Positions 26,382 through 36,182 are shown, numbered from the stretch's first letter. The stretch: DNA of 64,000 bases from an uncultured Emticicia sp. (GCF_937903345.1 NZ_CALCZQ010000031.1:333518-397517), one strand, 5' to 3'. Notes: a model not told the origin generated them from the letters alone. Program-made: numbers and translations.

Positions 26382-26618
26382 TTAATACTTTAATAAAGTG
26401 TAGTTGTAAGAGCCAGAGGCTCGGCACATTTTGTAGTCCCGAAATTTATTTCGGAGAACATGGATAAAAAGCTGAACAAAGTTCCGTAGGAACGACATTT
26501 TAAAATGTGTCGTTCCTACGGAACTCAAAGTTATTTCTCATTTATCATCCCCGAAATAAATTTCAGGGTTACAAAGTTTGTCAAGCCTACGGCTTTAATT
26601 AAAGTGGTAAAGTATTAA
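26382..26618. repeat. 237-bp imperfect inverted-repeat element
   Basis: The ends are perfect 11-base inverted repeats (ttaatacttta at 26382-26392, taaagtattaa at 26608-26618). The centre is a perfect 17-base inverted pair (26481-26497 and 26508-26524, gttccgtaggaacgaca and complement) around a 10-base self-complementary loop. Between these, the two halves align imperfectly along their whole length, including gaaatttatttcgg (left) against ccgaaataaattt (right). There is no open reading frame and no clear target duplication. It resembles a MITE or a long REP-type unit. Confidence 0.75.
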
Positions 26619-26784
26619 ACTTAACCAACAATGGTATACGAAAATTCAGATGTTTAATTACCTCATTATCAGTACCTTGCACCTTTTCATCTTTAGAACT
26701 TTTTAGTATAAATAGTGAAGGTAATAAAGGACAAAAATACATAAAATCTCCAATACCTTGCTTATTATTGAGGTTTTAAAATAA

Positions 26785-26819
26785 ATAAGCCCTAAAACTT
26801 TAATAGTTCTAAGGCTTAT
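26785..26819 (-). terminator. Possible terminator after the epimerase gene
   Basis: Seven-base arms ataagcc (26785-26791) and ggcttat (26813-26819), with further imperfect pairing inside (ctaaaact / agttctaa), just downstream of the minus-strand gene ending at 26840. The T-run is weak. Confidence 0.45.
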
Positions 26820-26839
26820 CAATACAAAATATTGCATAG

Positions 26840-27901
26840 CTACACACGCTTGCTGATGTTATCATACATCTGTGTAAGTGTAGTTTTTAAGTCATATTTC
26901 CAAGTCCATTCCGGGTAGTGATTCTTGAACTTCGTAAGGTCAGAAATATACCAAATATGGTCGCCACTACGATTATCATCGGCATAGCTAAAACTCATTT
27001 TATTGCCTGTGATTTCTTCACAAATCGCAATTCCTTCCTGCATTGAGCAGTTCGAGAAACGTCCACCGCCAGCATTATAAACTTCGCCCGCACGAGGGTT
27101 TTGGTAAAAATGCCAAAACATATTAACTAAGTCCCAGCTATGAATATTATCACGTACTTGTTTTCCTTTGTAACCAAAAATCGTGTAATGATTTCCAGTA
27201 ATGGCACATTTCATTAAATAAGCCAAGAAACCGTGCAATTGAGCTCCCGAGTGATTTGGGCCAGTCAAGCATCCACCACGGAAAACTGCGGTTTTCATGC
27301 CAAAATATCTACCATATTCTTGAACCATTACATCAGCCGCGACTTTGGATGCACCAAAAACTGAGTGCTTCGAGTGGTCGATTGACATTAATTCGTCGAT
27401 ACCATTTACAAAATATGGATGATTTTGGTCGATTTCCCAACGAGTTTCCAACTCTACTAATGGCAAGAAGTTTGGCGTATCGCCATAAACTTTATTGGTC
27501 GAAGTAAAAATAAATACAGCCTCTGGGCAATATTTACGAGTTGATTCGAGCATTACGAGTGTACCATTGGCATTTACCGTAAAGTCAGTAAAGGGTTCAC
27601 GAGCAGCCCAATCGTGGCTTGGTTGTGCGGCCGTATGTACAACGAGTTTAATGTCAGCACCGTATTCTTCAAAAATTTTACTAATTTCTTCTTCCGAACG
27701 AATATCGGCTTTGTAATGGCGATAATTACTGTATTTTTCCTCTAAACCTTTACGATTCCAATCGGTAGAAGCCTCCGCTCCAAAAAAATACGAACGAAGG
27801 TTATTGTCGATGCCAATTACCAAATCAAATTTTTCTGCAAAAAAGGCGACTGATTCACTACCAATCAAACCTGCCGAACCTGTTACGAGTGCTATGTTCA
27901 T
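26840..27901 (-). CDS. NAD-dependent epimerase, CDP-paratose/tyvelose epimerase-like
   Basis: 353-residue extended SDR nucleotide-sugar enzyme. The N-terminal ALVTGSAGLIGSESV gives the GxxGxxG dinucleotide site, VHTAAQPSHDWA and IFTSTNKVYGD follow, and FGYKGKQVRDNIHSWDLV plus VYNAGGGRFSNCSM are characteristic of the CDP-tyvelose 2-epimerase group. The catalytic Tyr-x-x-x-Lys is altered: the segment reads HSVFGASKVAAD, so Phe replaces Tyr while Lys is kept. Similar Phe-bearing members may form their own clade, so this need not mean loss of function. Upstream of a block of glycosyltransferase-type genes but separated from it by the inverted-repeat element, so cotranscription is uncertain. Confidence 0.82.
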   Translation of the reverse strand: MNIALVTGSAGLIGSESVAFFAEKFDLVIGIDNNLRSYFFGAEASTDWNRKGLEEKYSNYRHYKADIRSEEEISKIFEEYGADIKLVVHTAAQPSHDWAAREPFTDFTVNANGTLVMLESTRKYCPEAVFIFTSTNKVYGDTPNFLPLVELETRWEIDQNHPYFVNGIDELMSIDHSKHSVFGASKVAADVMVQEYGRYFGMKTAVFRGGCLTGPNHSGAQLHGFLAYLMKCAITGNHYTIFGYKGKQVRDNIHSWDLVNMFWHFYQNPRAGEVYNAGGGRFSNCSMQEGIAICEEITGNKMSFSYADDNRSGDHIWYISDLTKFKNHYPEWTWKYDLKTTLTQMYDNISKRV

Positions 27902-28043
27902 TTATTGATGTTTCTTTTTAATGACATTTAGGCGTTATTGAAATATTAAAAAAATAAAAAAAGGCATATTACAGAATATGTAGCTCGCAAATGTCAAAAT
28001 AAACTGCTTACCGCCAATTATTATTCAAATTAAATATTGATAA

Positions 28044-28292
28044 TTATGCCCCCTCATTAGATTTTCCTGCTCCAAACATTTTTTCTTGAATTGCCTTCGT
28101 GCGTTTTTCAAGCTCAGGATTAGCCGTATATTTATTTTTTAATTGACGTGCAGCTGAATCTGGACTTACACCATAAACCCACTCATCACCTTGTCGAACG
28201 TCTTTTTGTTCGATACGATTGTTTTTTTGATAATCACATGAAGTCAACGAAACCGCTGCTACTGCAAATAATAAAACACTAAACTTTTTCAT
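28044..28292 (-). CDS. Small predicted lipoprotein
   Basis: 82 residues with a type II signal peptide: basic start MKKFSVLLFAVAAVSLTSC with lipobox LTSC, Cys at position 19. The rest is hydrophilic and probably helical (SAARQLKNKYTANPELEKRTKAIQEKMFG). No known domain is recognised. It stands alone, divergent from lhgO and upstream of the epimerase on the same strand. Confidence 0.75.
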   Translation of the reverse strand: MKKFSVLLFAVAAVSLTSCDYQKNNRIEQKDVRQGDEWVYGVSPDSAARQLKNKYTANPELEKRTKAIQEKMFGAGKSNEGA

Positions 28293-28450
28293 GTCTGAAT
28301 GTTGTCGTTAAATTTGCACAAATTTAAGTTTGGTAATTCAATTCGCCAAGAAAAATTGTACTTTTTAAATGAACAAGGTTATTTTGTTATCGTAGAAATT
28401 GATTTTTAATCGTTTTTTTGATAATAGATAACTTATAATTGATAATTGAA

Positions 28451-29650
28451 ATGATTTACGATGTAACTGTAATTGGTGGAGGAATAGTTGGCTTGGCAAC
28501 TGCCTTACGCATAAAAGAACAAAAACCAAGTTTGAAATTACTTATCATCGAAAAAGAAGATGTAGTGGCCAAACACCAAACAGGGCATAACAGTGGTGTG
28601 ATTCATTCAGGACTTTATTACAAACCTGGTAGTTTGAAAGCTACAAATTGTATCAAAGGCTATGATATGCTACTTGATTTTTGTCAAAAGGAAGAGATAA
28701 AATACGATCTCTGCGGAAAAATCGTAGTGGCAACCCAACCCGAACAAATTTCGATTCTTGACGGACTTTTTGAGCGTGGTAATCAAAATGGCCTGAATGG
28801 CTTCAAGATATTGAATGCCGAACAAATCAAAGAATATGAACCACATGTAAAAGGTTTGAAAGGTTTTTTTGTGCCGCAAACTGGTATCATTGAATATACG
28901 GATGTTTGTAAAAAATACTTAGCAAAAACCCAAATACTAGGCGGTGAAATTGCTTTCAACGAAAAAGTGGAAGGGATTTCCATAAAAAATGGGATTTCGG
29001 TCATAAAAACTTCAAAGAGTACATACGAAACAAAATTGGTTGTAAACTGTGCTGGGCTTTACTCTGATAAAGTTGGACAAATGACCGATGAACGTGCCAA
29101 TAACCTTAGAATTACGCCATTTAGAGGTGAATATTTTGAAATAAAGCCTGAAAAACAATACCTTGTAAAGAACCTTATTTATCCAGTTCCAGACCCTAAC
29201 TTCCCTTTCTTAGGTGTGCATTTTACTCGTATGATTCATGGTGGCGTAGAGGCAGGGCCAAATGCCGTTTTGGCATTTAGAAGAGAAGGGTACAAGAAAT
29301 TGGATATTCATTTTGGCGAACTATTTGAAACGCTAGCTTGGCCAGGGTTTAGAAAAGTGGCGGCTAAATATTGGCAAACTGGTTTGGGAGAAATGTATCG
29401 TTCGTTTTCGAAAGCAGCATTTACCAAAGCTTTGCAAGAATTGATTCCCGAAATTCAGTCAGATGACCTCGTGGCGGGTGCAGCGGGCGTAAGAGCTCAA
29501 GCCTGTGACCGTGATGGCGGATTATTAGATGATTTTGCGATTTTCGAGAATCAGCAAGCTATCAATGTTTGTAATGCACCATCGCCAGCGGCCACTTCTT
29601 CGCTCTCGATTGGACAAACCGTAAGTGAATTGGTTTTGAAGAGATTTTGA
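28451..29650 (+). CDS. lhgO: L-2-hydroxyglutarate oxidase
   Basis: FAD-dependent oxidation of L-2-hydroxyglutarate to 2-oxoglutarate, a metabolite-repair reaction. From the ATG at 28451 the protein has 399 residues; the frame is open from a TTG at 28439, but MIYDVTVIGGGIVGLATA is a proper DAO-fold start with GxGxxG. GHNSGVIHSGLYYKPGSLKA (about residues 44-63) is the conserved LhgO/L2HGDH segment, ITPFRGEYFEI follows, and GAAGVRAQACDRDG plus VCNAPSPAATSSLSIG at the C-terminus complete the family pattern. Solitary gene. Confidence 0.92.
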   Translation: MIYDVTVIGGGIVGLATALRIKEQKPSLKLLIIEKEDVVAKHQTGHNSGVIHSGLYYKPGSLKATNCIKGYDMLLDFCQKEEIKYDLCGKIVVATQPEQISILDGLFERGNQNGLNGFKILNAEQIKEYEPHVKGLKGFFVPQTGIIEYTDVCKKYLAKTQILGGEIAFNEKVEGISIKNGISVIKTSKSTYETKLVVNCAGLYSDKVGQMTDERANNLRITPFRGEYFEIKPEKQYLVKNLIYPVPDPNFPFLGVHFTRMIHGGVEAGPNAVLAFRREGYKKLDIHFGELFETLAWPGFRKVAAKYWQTGLGEMYRSFSKAAFTKALQELIPEIQSDDLVAGAAGVRAQACDRDGGLLDDFAIFENQQAINVCNAPSPAATSSLSIGQTVSELVLKRF

Positions 29651-29807
29651 GTAATTAAAGGTTTATATTTGGGTCACAGCGTTACTCTGAGTTTACATAA
29701 TGTTTCACGAAGTAGTTAAAAAAACTTTCTGAAACACTGTGCAAAATTTAGGTTTACTAAGTGACCTTTTTTTGTAAATTACAGAAAATTCAACCTCCTC
29801 TAAAAAT

Positions 29808-31148
29808 ATGAAAATCTACGATGCCATTGTCATTGGAGCTGGCTATGCAGGCCTGACTGCTACTCGTGAGCTCCTCAGAGCCGAAAAAGATGTTTTACTG
29901 CTCGAAGCTCGTGATAGGGTCGGGGGGCGAGTTTATACGAAATATTATGACGATGGCACATATTTAGATTTAGGAGCAGCTTGGGTTGGGCCTACACAAG
30001 ACAAAATCTATGCTTTGGCAAAAGAATTTGGTGTGGAGACTTTCCCGACTTACGACGAAGGAAAAAGTACCTTACTTTTTAATGGTAAAGTAAAACGCTA
30101 TGAAGGTCTGATTCCTCCGTTGCCAATTGGTTCGTTGTTAAGTTTAGATTTTGCCATCAAGCAAATGAATAAACTCTCAAAAACCATTGATTTAGAAAAA
30201 CCGTGGGAGTCGCCCAATGCTGAATACCATGATTCAATGACGCTGGCTACTTGGATGGACAAGCAGATGAGTTTCAAGACAGCCAAAATTATGTTTAAAC
30301 TCGCAGCCGAAGCAATTTGGGCAGCCGACCCCAATGAGGTTTCGATGCTTCATGCACTTTTCTACACAAAATCAGGGCGAGATCTAGATACCTTGATGAA
30401 TGTAAAAAATGGGGCTCAAGAAGAACGCATTTTGGGCGGGGCATCGCAGCCTGCTTTGCGTTTGGCAGAGACTTTTAAAGACAAAATCAGATTCAATTCG
30501 GTAGTAAGGAGTATTTCGCAGGAAAACGATATTGTTACGGTAAAAGGCGATAATTTTGAGTTTTTGGCAAACAAGGTTGTAGTGGCACTTCCGCCAACCT
30601 TGGCTGGTCGAATCAATTATTTTCCGTTTTTGCCTGCCAATCGTGAGCAGCTTACACAACGAATGCCAATGGGAACGGTCTGGAAAACGTATGCGATTTA
30701 TGACAAACCTTTTTGGCGAGAAGCGGGCTTAAATGGCTTATCGGCTACTAATGAGGGTTTTACGACGGTAACTTTCGATAATTCTCCTAAAGATGGAAGC
30801 AAAGGAATAATGATGGGTTTTGTATTAGGCAATCAAGCAAAAGTATTTGCAAATCTATCGGAAGAAGAACGAAAAGCGTCGATTTTAGATTCTTTTGTTA
30901 AATTTTACGGTGAAAAAGCACGAAATCTGATTGCTTACATCGACCATAGTTGGGCAGCTGAGGAATTTACTCGCGGCTGTTATGCAGGCCTAATGCCTAC
31001 TGGAGTGTGGACATCACTAGGAAAATCACTTCGTGAACCAGTTGGAAATATTCACTGGGCAGGCACAGAAACCTCCGATGTGTGGAATGGCTATATCGAC
31101 GGAGCGATTCGCTCGGGTGAAAGAGTTGCGAAGGAGATATTGGGTTAA
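29808..31148 (+). CDS. Flavin monoamine oxidase family protein
   Basis: 446 residues. FAD-binding GAGYAGLTATRELL (about residues 11-24) and EARDRVGGRVYTK (about 36-48) mark the amine oxidase family, and GNIHWAGTETSDVWNGYIDGA at the end is its C-terminal FAD-binding signature. EEFTRGCYAGLMP (about residue 388) keeps the Cys that carries covalent flavin in mitochondrial-type MAO proteins, so covalent FAD is possible. There is no signal peptide, so it is cytosolic. Primary amines are the likely substrates; exact specificity is unknown. It converges on the penicillin-acylase gene through a shared terminator. Confidence 0.9.
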   Translation: MKIYDAIVIGAGYAGLTATRELLRAEKDVLLLEARDRVGGRVYTKYYDDGTYLDLGAAWVGPTQDKIYALAKEFGVETFPTYDEGKSTLLFNGKVKRYEGLIPPLPIGSLLSLDFAIKQMNKLSKTIDLEKPWESPNAEYHDSMTLATWMDKQMSFKTAKIMFKLAAEAIWAADPNEVSMLHALFYTKSGRDLDTLMNVKNGAQEERILGGASQPALRLAETFKDKIRFNSVVRSISQENDIVTVKGDNFEFLANKVVVALPPTLAGRINYFPFLPANREQLTQRMPMGTVWKTYAIYDKPFWREAGLNGLSATNEGFTTVTFDNSPKDGSKGIMMGFVLGNQAKVFANLSEEERKASILDSFVKFYGEKARNLIAYIDHSWAAEEFTRGCYAGLMPTGVWTSLGKSLREPVGNIHWAGTETSDVWNGYIDGAIRSGERVAKEILG

Positions 31149-31150
31149 AA

Positions 31151-31186
31151 AAAGAGCCGTAAAATATTTTTGTCTTACGGCTCTTT
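31151..31186. terminator. Bidirectional terminator, amine oxidase / acylase
   Basis: Twelve-base arms aaagagccgtaa (31151-31162) and ttacggctcttt (31175-31186), flanked by A-run and T-rich sequence, between two convergent genes. Confidence 0.88.
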
Positions 31187-31192
31187 ATATTT

Positions 31193-33565
31193 TCATGGCT
31201 TCAAAACTAAAACTTTTTCCGAAACGTCCACAATTTTTGATTTCGTGAAATACACTGGAAAATAACCTCCAGTTCCCCACAAATTAAATAAATCTCCGTA
31301 ATGATCTGAGCGTGGGTCGCCTGATTGACCAGGGTTATTGATGCCCAAAGTTCTATCCCAATTTTCGGTATCAACAATTATTTTGAAAGAAGCTCCGTGC
31401 GTTTGGTTGAGGTTATTGCTTGAATTATTAACAGTTTCGCCATAACCACCACGAGGAATTGGCCCAAGGTTAATTTTTGCTTTCAAAGCGGGGTCTGTTA
31501 CCCAATCCGAGAGGGCGTGTGTGAGCTTTATGTGTTTATTTTTCGCTTGGCCGTATTGCCATTCGCTTTCATCTTTTCCTAATCTTGTGGTAACATTTTC
31601 AACCGCTTGCTTGAAACAGGAAATTAATAACGAATCTCGACTTGCCAATGGATTTGCCCCCAAAAATGGCGGAGGAGTTACGAGCCAATCGGTTAAGCGT
31701 TTGGTTGGAATTGTTTTCATGTATTTTTGGGCTTTTTCGGGAACTGCCAGTTTATGAATAGCCTTTTGCAATAAACTTTCCCATTCAACATAAACCGTGG
31801 CGTTGGTTGATGCTGGACTTAGCTCAAAAGTATCCCAGTTTTCCAGTTTTGATTTTAGACTGCGGTATTGTATATCAATTGGTAGTCTTTTTAGCATCGG
31901 AACTAACACGCGAGCTGTGAGCGAAACATAGTCGCTTTGCAGCAAGGCAAATTCTGCTAAAGTGTGCTTTTTGCCAGATTTCAATACCTCTTCGATTCTA
32001 TTGGCTCTTACAGGATGAGCCCATCGCCAACCGATAGCATTTCGATTTGGGAAATTATTTGGGGTCAGATTATTATTAGCAGTGGCAACAAAGCCTTCGA
32101 TTGGGTCAAATTTATTGGGTAAAAGTTCGATCGGCAAATAACCACCCCATTCATAGCGGCCATCGCCCGGAACAGGAACTAAGCCCGACCAATTTTTACG
32201 AATTGGCGAGATACCCACCGCTTGCCAGCCGATATGTCCTTTTTTGTCTGCCCAAATCATATTTTCGCCTGGAATACGACTAAACGTACAAGCTTTGCGA
32301 AATTCTTCCCAGCTTTTCGCTTGATTCATGCGTAAACTGGCTAAATAAGGAGCACAACCAACTTCTTGCCAACCAGCCCGAACGGCATACAAATGATTGT
32401 TTTTGGTGTCTTCAAAAACAACAGGCCCGTGTCGGGTATATTTTAGCTGAACTATTTTTGGGGCTTGCCCTTTTACTTTAATCGTATCCGATATTACTTT
32501 TATGGTTTCCCAAAGACCTTTGTATTTATACTGATTGGGATTTTTAGGGTTGGTTTCATAAACGTACAAGTCTTCATTATCGGTTTCAAAAATGGTCAAA
32601 CCCCAAGCACCGTAATCGTTATGACCAATGGAAACTCCAGGTAAAGTTGGTTCGCCTCCACCAATTACATTCCAATTGGGAGCGTTTAAATGCACCCAAT
32701 AACGCAACGAAGGAGTAGATTGAGCTCGATGTGGGTCATTTGCCAGCATTGGGTAGCCGCTTTCGCTAAGTTTGCCCGAAACTATCCAGTTATTTGAGCC
32801 AACATTGTCTTTTTCGTCTTTGTACCAGTCTTGAAAATCATCAAGCAAACCGACTTTGTTATCAGGTTTGGGAAATTTTAATGGAGCCCTAAATGCTTCA
32901 TAATATTCTAAAATATGCTCAAAAAGCATATCATTATCAAGAATTTTGTCGAGTTCAAGGTTGGGTTCGTTATCTGAGTTTTTTGGATGAAACCACGATA
33001 ATTCTCGCATTTTATCAGCCCCTAAAATTTTTACGAGTCGGGCATTATTGATTTCATCTTCAATATTGCTCAAAAGCCCTTGATGTCTGCTAATAACCAC
33101 TTCGGGTGTCCAAAAATCGGGTAGAGTATTGAGTAGCTTAAATTCAAAAGGTAGGTCTTCGGGTTTTTGTCTTGCTTCGGCAATGTAGGCATTTATTCCT
33201 GCCACAAAAGCCTCAATGATTAGCTTGCTTCGTGGATGATAATGCTGCAGCTCAGCGGTTAGATTTCCCCTAAACTTAAATAATCTTGTGCCAATATCAC
33301 GCTTTAGTTCACGCTCGCCCAGAAGTTCGGCCATTGTGCCTGTGGCTTGTCTTCGCCACATTTCGAGTTGAAAAAGTCGGTCTGAAGCAGCCACGTAGCC
33401 TTGTGTTACAAACAAATCATGCTCATTTTGGGCATAAATATGCGAAATTCCCCACTTATCTTTATAAATCTCAACGGGTTGTTGCAGGATTTTGATATTT
33501 ATCGTTTGGGCAAAGGAAGAAATGCTTATGATGAAAATAAGCAGGGTTTTGATTAAGTTTTTCAT
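31193..33565 (-). CDS. Penicillin acylase family N-terminal nucleophile hydrolase
   Basis: 790 residues, exported (MKNLIKTLLIFIISISSFAQ). These proteins self-cleave into alpha and beta chains, and the new N-terminal Ser of the beta chain is the nucleophile; here it is the Ser of NVGSNNWIVSG (about residue 255). The alpha-chain start (VEIYKDKWGISHIYAQNEHDLFVTQGYVAASDRLFQLE) and the TRHGPV segment of the beta chain match the S45 family. Family members cleave amides such as acyl-homoserine lactones or acylated amino acids, and the name does not imply penicillin as natural substrate. TATATTTG at 33590-33597 (minus strand) may be its -7 element. Confidence 0.9.
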   Translation of the reverse strand: MKNLIKTLLIFIISISSFAQTINIKILQQPVEIYKDKWGISHIYAQNEHDLFVTQGYVAASDRLFQLEMWRRQATGTMAELLGERELKRDIGTRLFKFRGNLTAELQHYHPRSKLIIEAFVAGINAYIAEARQKPEDLPFEFKLLNTLPDFWTPEVVISRHQGLLSNIEDEINNARLVKILGADKMRELSWFHPKNSDNEPNLELDKILDNDMLFEHILEYYEAFRAPLKFPKPDNKVGLLDDFQDWYKDEKDNVGSNNWIVSGKLSESGYPMLANDPHRAQSTPSLRYWVHLNAPNWNVIGGGEPTLPGVSIGHNDYGAWGLTIFETDNEDLYVYETNPKNPNQYKYKGLWETIKVISDTIKVKGQAPKIVQLKYTRHGPVVFEDTKNNHLYAVRAGWQEVGCAPYLASLRMNQAKSWEEFRKACTFSRIPGENMIWADKKGHIGWQAVGISPIRKNWSGLVPVPGDGRYEWGGYLPIELLPNKFDPIEGFVATANNNLTPNNFPNRNAIGWRWAHPVRANRIEEVLKSGKKHTLAEFALLQSDYVSLTARVLVPMLKRLPIDIQYRSLKSKLENWDTFELSPASTNATVYVEWESLLQKAIHKLAVPEKAQKYMKTIPTKRLTDWLVTPPPFLGANPLASRDSLLISCFKQAVENVTTRLGKDESEWQYGQAKNKHIKLTHALSDWVTDPALKAKINLGPIPRGGYGETVNNSSNNLNQTHGASFKIIVDTENWDRTLGINNPGQSGDPRSDHYGDLFNLWGTGGYFPVYFTKSKIVDVSEKVLVLKP

Positions 33566-34075
33566 GTTTTAGGTTTAGTTTGAATCAGTCAAATATAATG
33601 AGATTTTGTGAAATTTATATGCTAAACTTTTGGCTGTTTTTAACCTATTTAAACATTTAGCACCTATGACCAATTTTTAGATTATGTAAAAATTGGCGAT
33701 GGGATAGTTTAATTGTGTATTTTTAGCGACAACATCACGCCAAATTCTTATAGTATCTCATATAATTTTTTTTAATGGATAATTCTAATTTTTTGGGAAA
33801 TCTTCGGTGGAAGCACATAGTTAGGCATGTGATGGACACATCACTGAATATGCCAAAAAGTGCGGACGAGAGTGGCTTTATGATTAACTACCTTTAGAAT
33901 TTAATGCCTTTGGTGAATAACATAAAAGAGTTGATTTTGAAAGAATTAAAATTAGCTGAATCCTAACGAAACGCCGTCAAATTTGATGGTCATGTTATTA
34001 CCCGAGTTTCATAGCAATAGGGGAGTTTATTCCAGCAAAAACATCCTTCTTTTGTACATGTGTAGAGAGCAGTCA
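33566..34075. other. Intergenic region with no recognised gene
   Basis: 510 bases between two minus-strand genes. All frames are broken by stops; short open stretches such as MPKSADESGF near 33850 match nothing I know. It is longer than the window's usual spacing and could be a decayed gene, but no protein family can be named. Confidence 0.4.
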
Positions 34076-34996
34076 TCAATTCAAACGCAGCCCCAAAACC
34101 AATCCCCACATTAGTACAAAACTAATCAGTAGTGAGATATTGACCAGCGTACCCGGAATACGTGTATCATAATTTAGTTCGTCGGCGAAAGGCAAAATTG
34201 TCATGCCTGACGGAAGCATTACGCATATAATCAAAACGGCATACAATAGTGTATCGTGCGAAAAACTAAAGTAGATGCCCAACACAAATAATATTCCTAC
34301 GGCATAACGAATAAGCAACACCTTTGAGATTGCTATCACTTGTTTTTTATTTAGCTTAAAGCTTAAATAAATTCCCATTAAAAGCAATACCAATGCCTTA
34401 TTGGCTTGTGCCAAAGTACCCAAAAAATCAAAAAACAAAGTGGGCATTTCTACATTAGAAACATTGATTATCAATCCAATAAATAAACCTAAAACGGGAG
34501 GTAAACTAAAAATCTTCTTGATTAAAGTGCCGAAGGCAGGTAAACCTTTATGATTAGAAGAAAAATAACTTCCAATTGGATAAACCACGCCAAAAGTCAT
34601 AATTGTATTGCCAATATCAAACATCACTGCATAAACCATTGCTTCTTTTCCGAAAAGCCCCTCAATGAGCGGAAAACCAAAAAGACCAACATTTAGCCCT
34701 CCGGCCCCCATTGTCAATACGCCACGCAGATCATTCGGATATTTAGCAAACCAAATCCATGCAATGGTAATCATGATTGAGCAAAAAACAATACAAAATA
34801 GCGGAAGCAGTAGGAGTGAAGAGTCGAGTTTTATACGTGCCGTTGAGAAAATCATCAAAGCGGGAAAAGTAGTGTGCATCAAAAACTTCGAGATGGTTTT
34901 ACCCTCTTTTTCAGAAATGAAATTATATTTTTTTATAAAGAATCCTAATCCAATAATTGATAAGGTAAGTATAAAAACACTGTTAGTTTGACTCAT
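34076..34996 (-). CDS. AEC (auxin efflux carrier) family transporter
   Basis: Inner-membrane permease of 306 residues, about ten membrane segments in two five-helix halves. GLGFFIKKYNFISEKEGKTISKFLMHTTFPALM at the N-terminus is the typical start of AEC/MdcF-like transporters, and MLPSGMTILPFADELNYD near residue 260 is the conserved segment of the second half. Substrates in this family include malonate and other carboxylates. Upstream TAATTTTG (35023-35030, minus strand) with CAAA at 35053-35056 is a possible promoter with a slightly long 22-base spacer. Confidence 0.85.
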   Translation of the reverse strand: MSQTNSVFILTLSIIGLGFFIKKYNFISEKEGKTISKFLMHTTFPALMIFSTARIKLDSSLLLLPLFCIVFCSIMITIAWIWFAKYPNDLRGVLTMGAGGLNVGLFGFPLIEGLFGKEAMVYAVMFDIGNTIMTFGVVYPIGSYFSSNHKGLPAFGTLIKKIFSLPPVLGLFIGLIINVSNVEMPTLFFDFLGTLAQANKALVLLLMGIYLSFKLNKKQVIAISKVLLIRYAVGILFVLGIYFSFSHDTLLYAVLIICVMLPSGMTILPFADELNYDTRIPGTLVNISLLISFVLMWGLVLGLRLN

Positions 34997-35179
34997 TATG
35001 CTAAATTCTGCTATATTTTATGCAAAATTAAGCAAACATTAAGAAAGAGTGACAAATATCAAGTAAATAAATAGTTTTGAAAGATACAAAATAGCCGAAA
35101 TTGAATTTTGTAAGCCTGAATGAATATCGTAAATTAGGGTCTTTAAACAAATATTCAATCTTAAGAATCAATTTTAATC

Positions 35180-35809
35180 ATGAAAAAACTATCATTGTTG
35201 TTATGTTTGTTGTTGTCGGTCAATTTGGCCTTTTCGCAGAAAAAAGAAAAAGGTTGGGTTTCTCTTTTTGATGGTAAATCATTTGACGGCTGGAAAATAA
35301 ACGAAGACCACCCAACCACATTTTCTATCGAAGACGGAACAATTAAAGTAGCAGGCGAACGAGCCCACCTATTCTACGAAGGCAAAGTTGGTAACCACGA
35401 TTTTAAGAATTTTGAGTTTAAATTGAAAGCCAAAACGTTACCTGGCTCAAACTCTGGTATTTTTATTCATACAGCCTATCAAGCAAAAGGCTGGCCCGAA
35501 AAAGGCTACGAAGTGCAAGTAAACCAAACGCACACCGACTGGCGTAAAACGGGAAGTTTGTATGGCATTAATGATGTGAAAGAAAATTTTGCGAAAGATA
35601 ATGAGTGGTACGAATACCATATCATTGTGCAAGACAAGCACATCATCATAAAAATTGATGATAAAGTAGCGGTTGATTATACCGAGCCGGACACCCTCCC
35701 CGAAAACCGTGGACTAAAAAGATTGAGTTCTGGTACGGTAGCCCTACAAGGCCACGACCCTAAAAGCATTGCCTATTTTAAAGATATTAAGGTTAAGATT
35801 TTGAAGTAG
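35180..35809 (+). CDS. Exported DUF1080 (3-keto-disaccharide hydrolase-like) protein
   Basis: 209 residues with signal peptide MKKLSLLLCLLLSVNLAFSQ. The body is a single concanavalin-like beta-sandwich of the DUF1080 family: GWVSLFDGKSFDGWKI at the start, FEFKLKAKTLPGSNSGIFIH in the middle with the NSG.F element, EVQVNQTH and GTVALQGHD near the end. Members of this family are widespread in Bacteroidota and some hydrolyse 3-keto-glycosides made by Gfo/Idh-type oxidoreductases. No such partner is adjacent. Solitary gene, periplasmic. Confidence 0.88.
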   Translation: MKKLSLLLCLLLSVNLAFSQKKEKGWVSLFDGKSFDGWKINEDHPTTFSIEDGTIKVAGERAHLFYEGKVGNHDFKNFEFKLKAKTLPGSNSGIFIHTAYQAKGWPEKGYEVQVNQTHTDWRKTGSLYGINDVKENFAKDNEWYEYHIIVQDKHIIIKIDDKVAVDYTEPDTLPENRGLKRLSSGTVALQGHDPKSIAYFKDIKVKILK

Positions 35810-36182
35810 GATGGATTCTGTATTTTTATAAAAAATTCGAGATTATTGAAAAGTTTAAGTTGCTTATAGTCAATTATATACGATAGAAATACTAGTCGTT
35901 TGGAGTTAAAAATAAGTAGAATATAAAGTATCCTTTAACAATTCAGAAACGTATCGTGACAAAATATGGCCCTGTTTGAGGAAGTGTTTTGTTATTCGTA
36001 ATAGAATGATTTTTGGTTGTCTCATGCGTTAAGTTTGATTGTGTAAGTGGAACCTAACGCATGAAGCAACTATAAAAATAAGCTTATATGATGCCATTGT
36101 AAAAATGGCTTTTATCCACTATTACTTTAAAATTACCAGATTTTCACATTTTAATGGTTAACGCTATTAAAACTAGCGGGGG
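35810..36182. other. Intergenic region with one hairpin
   Basis: 373 bases without a gene. The only structure seen is a 10-base inverted repeat, tcatgcgtta (36022-36031) and taacgcatga (36055-36064), with no T-run. I see no integrase, transposase or other tail gene remnant here. Confidence 0.45.
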
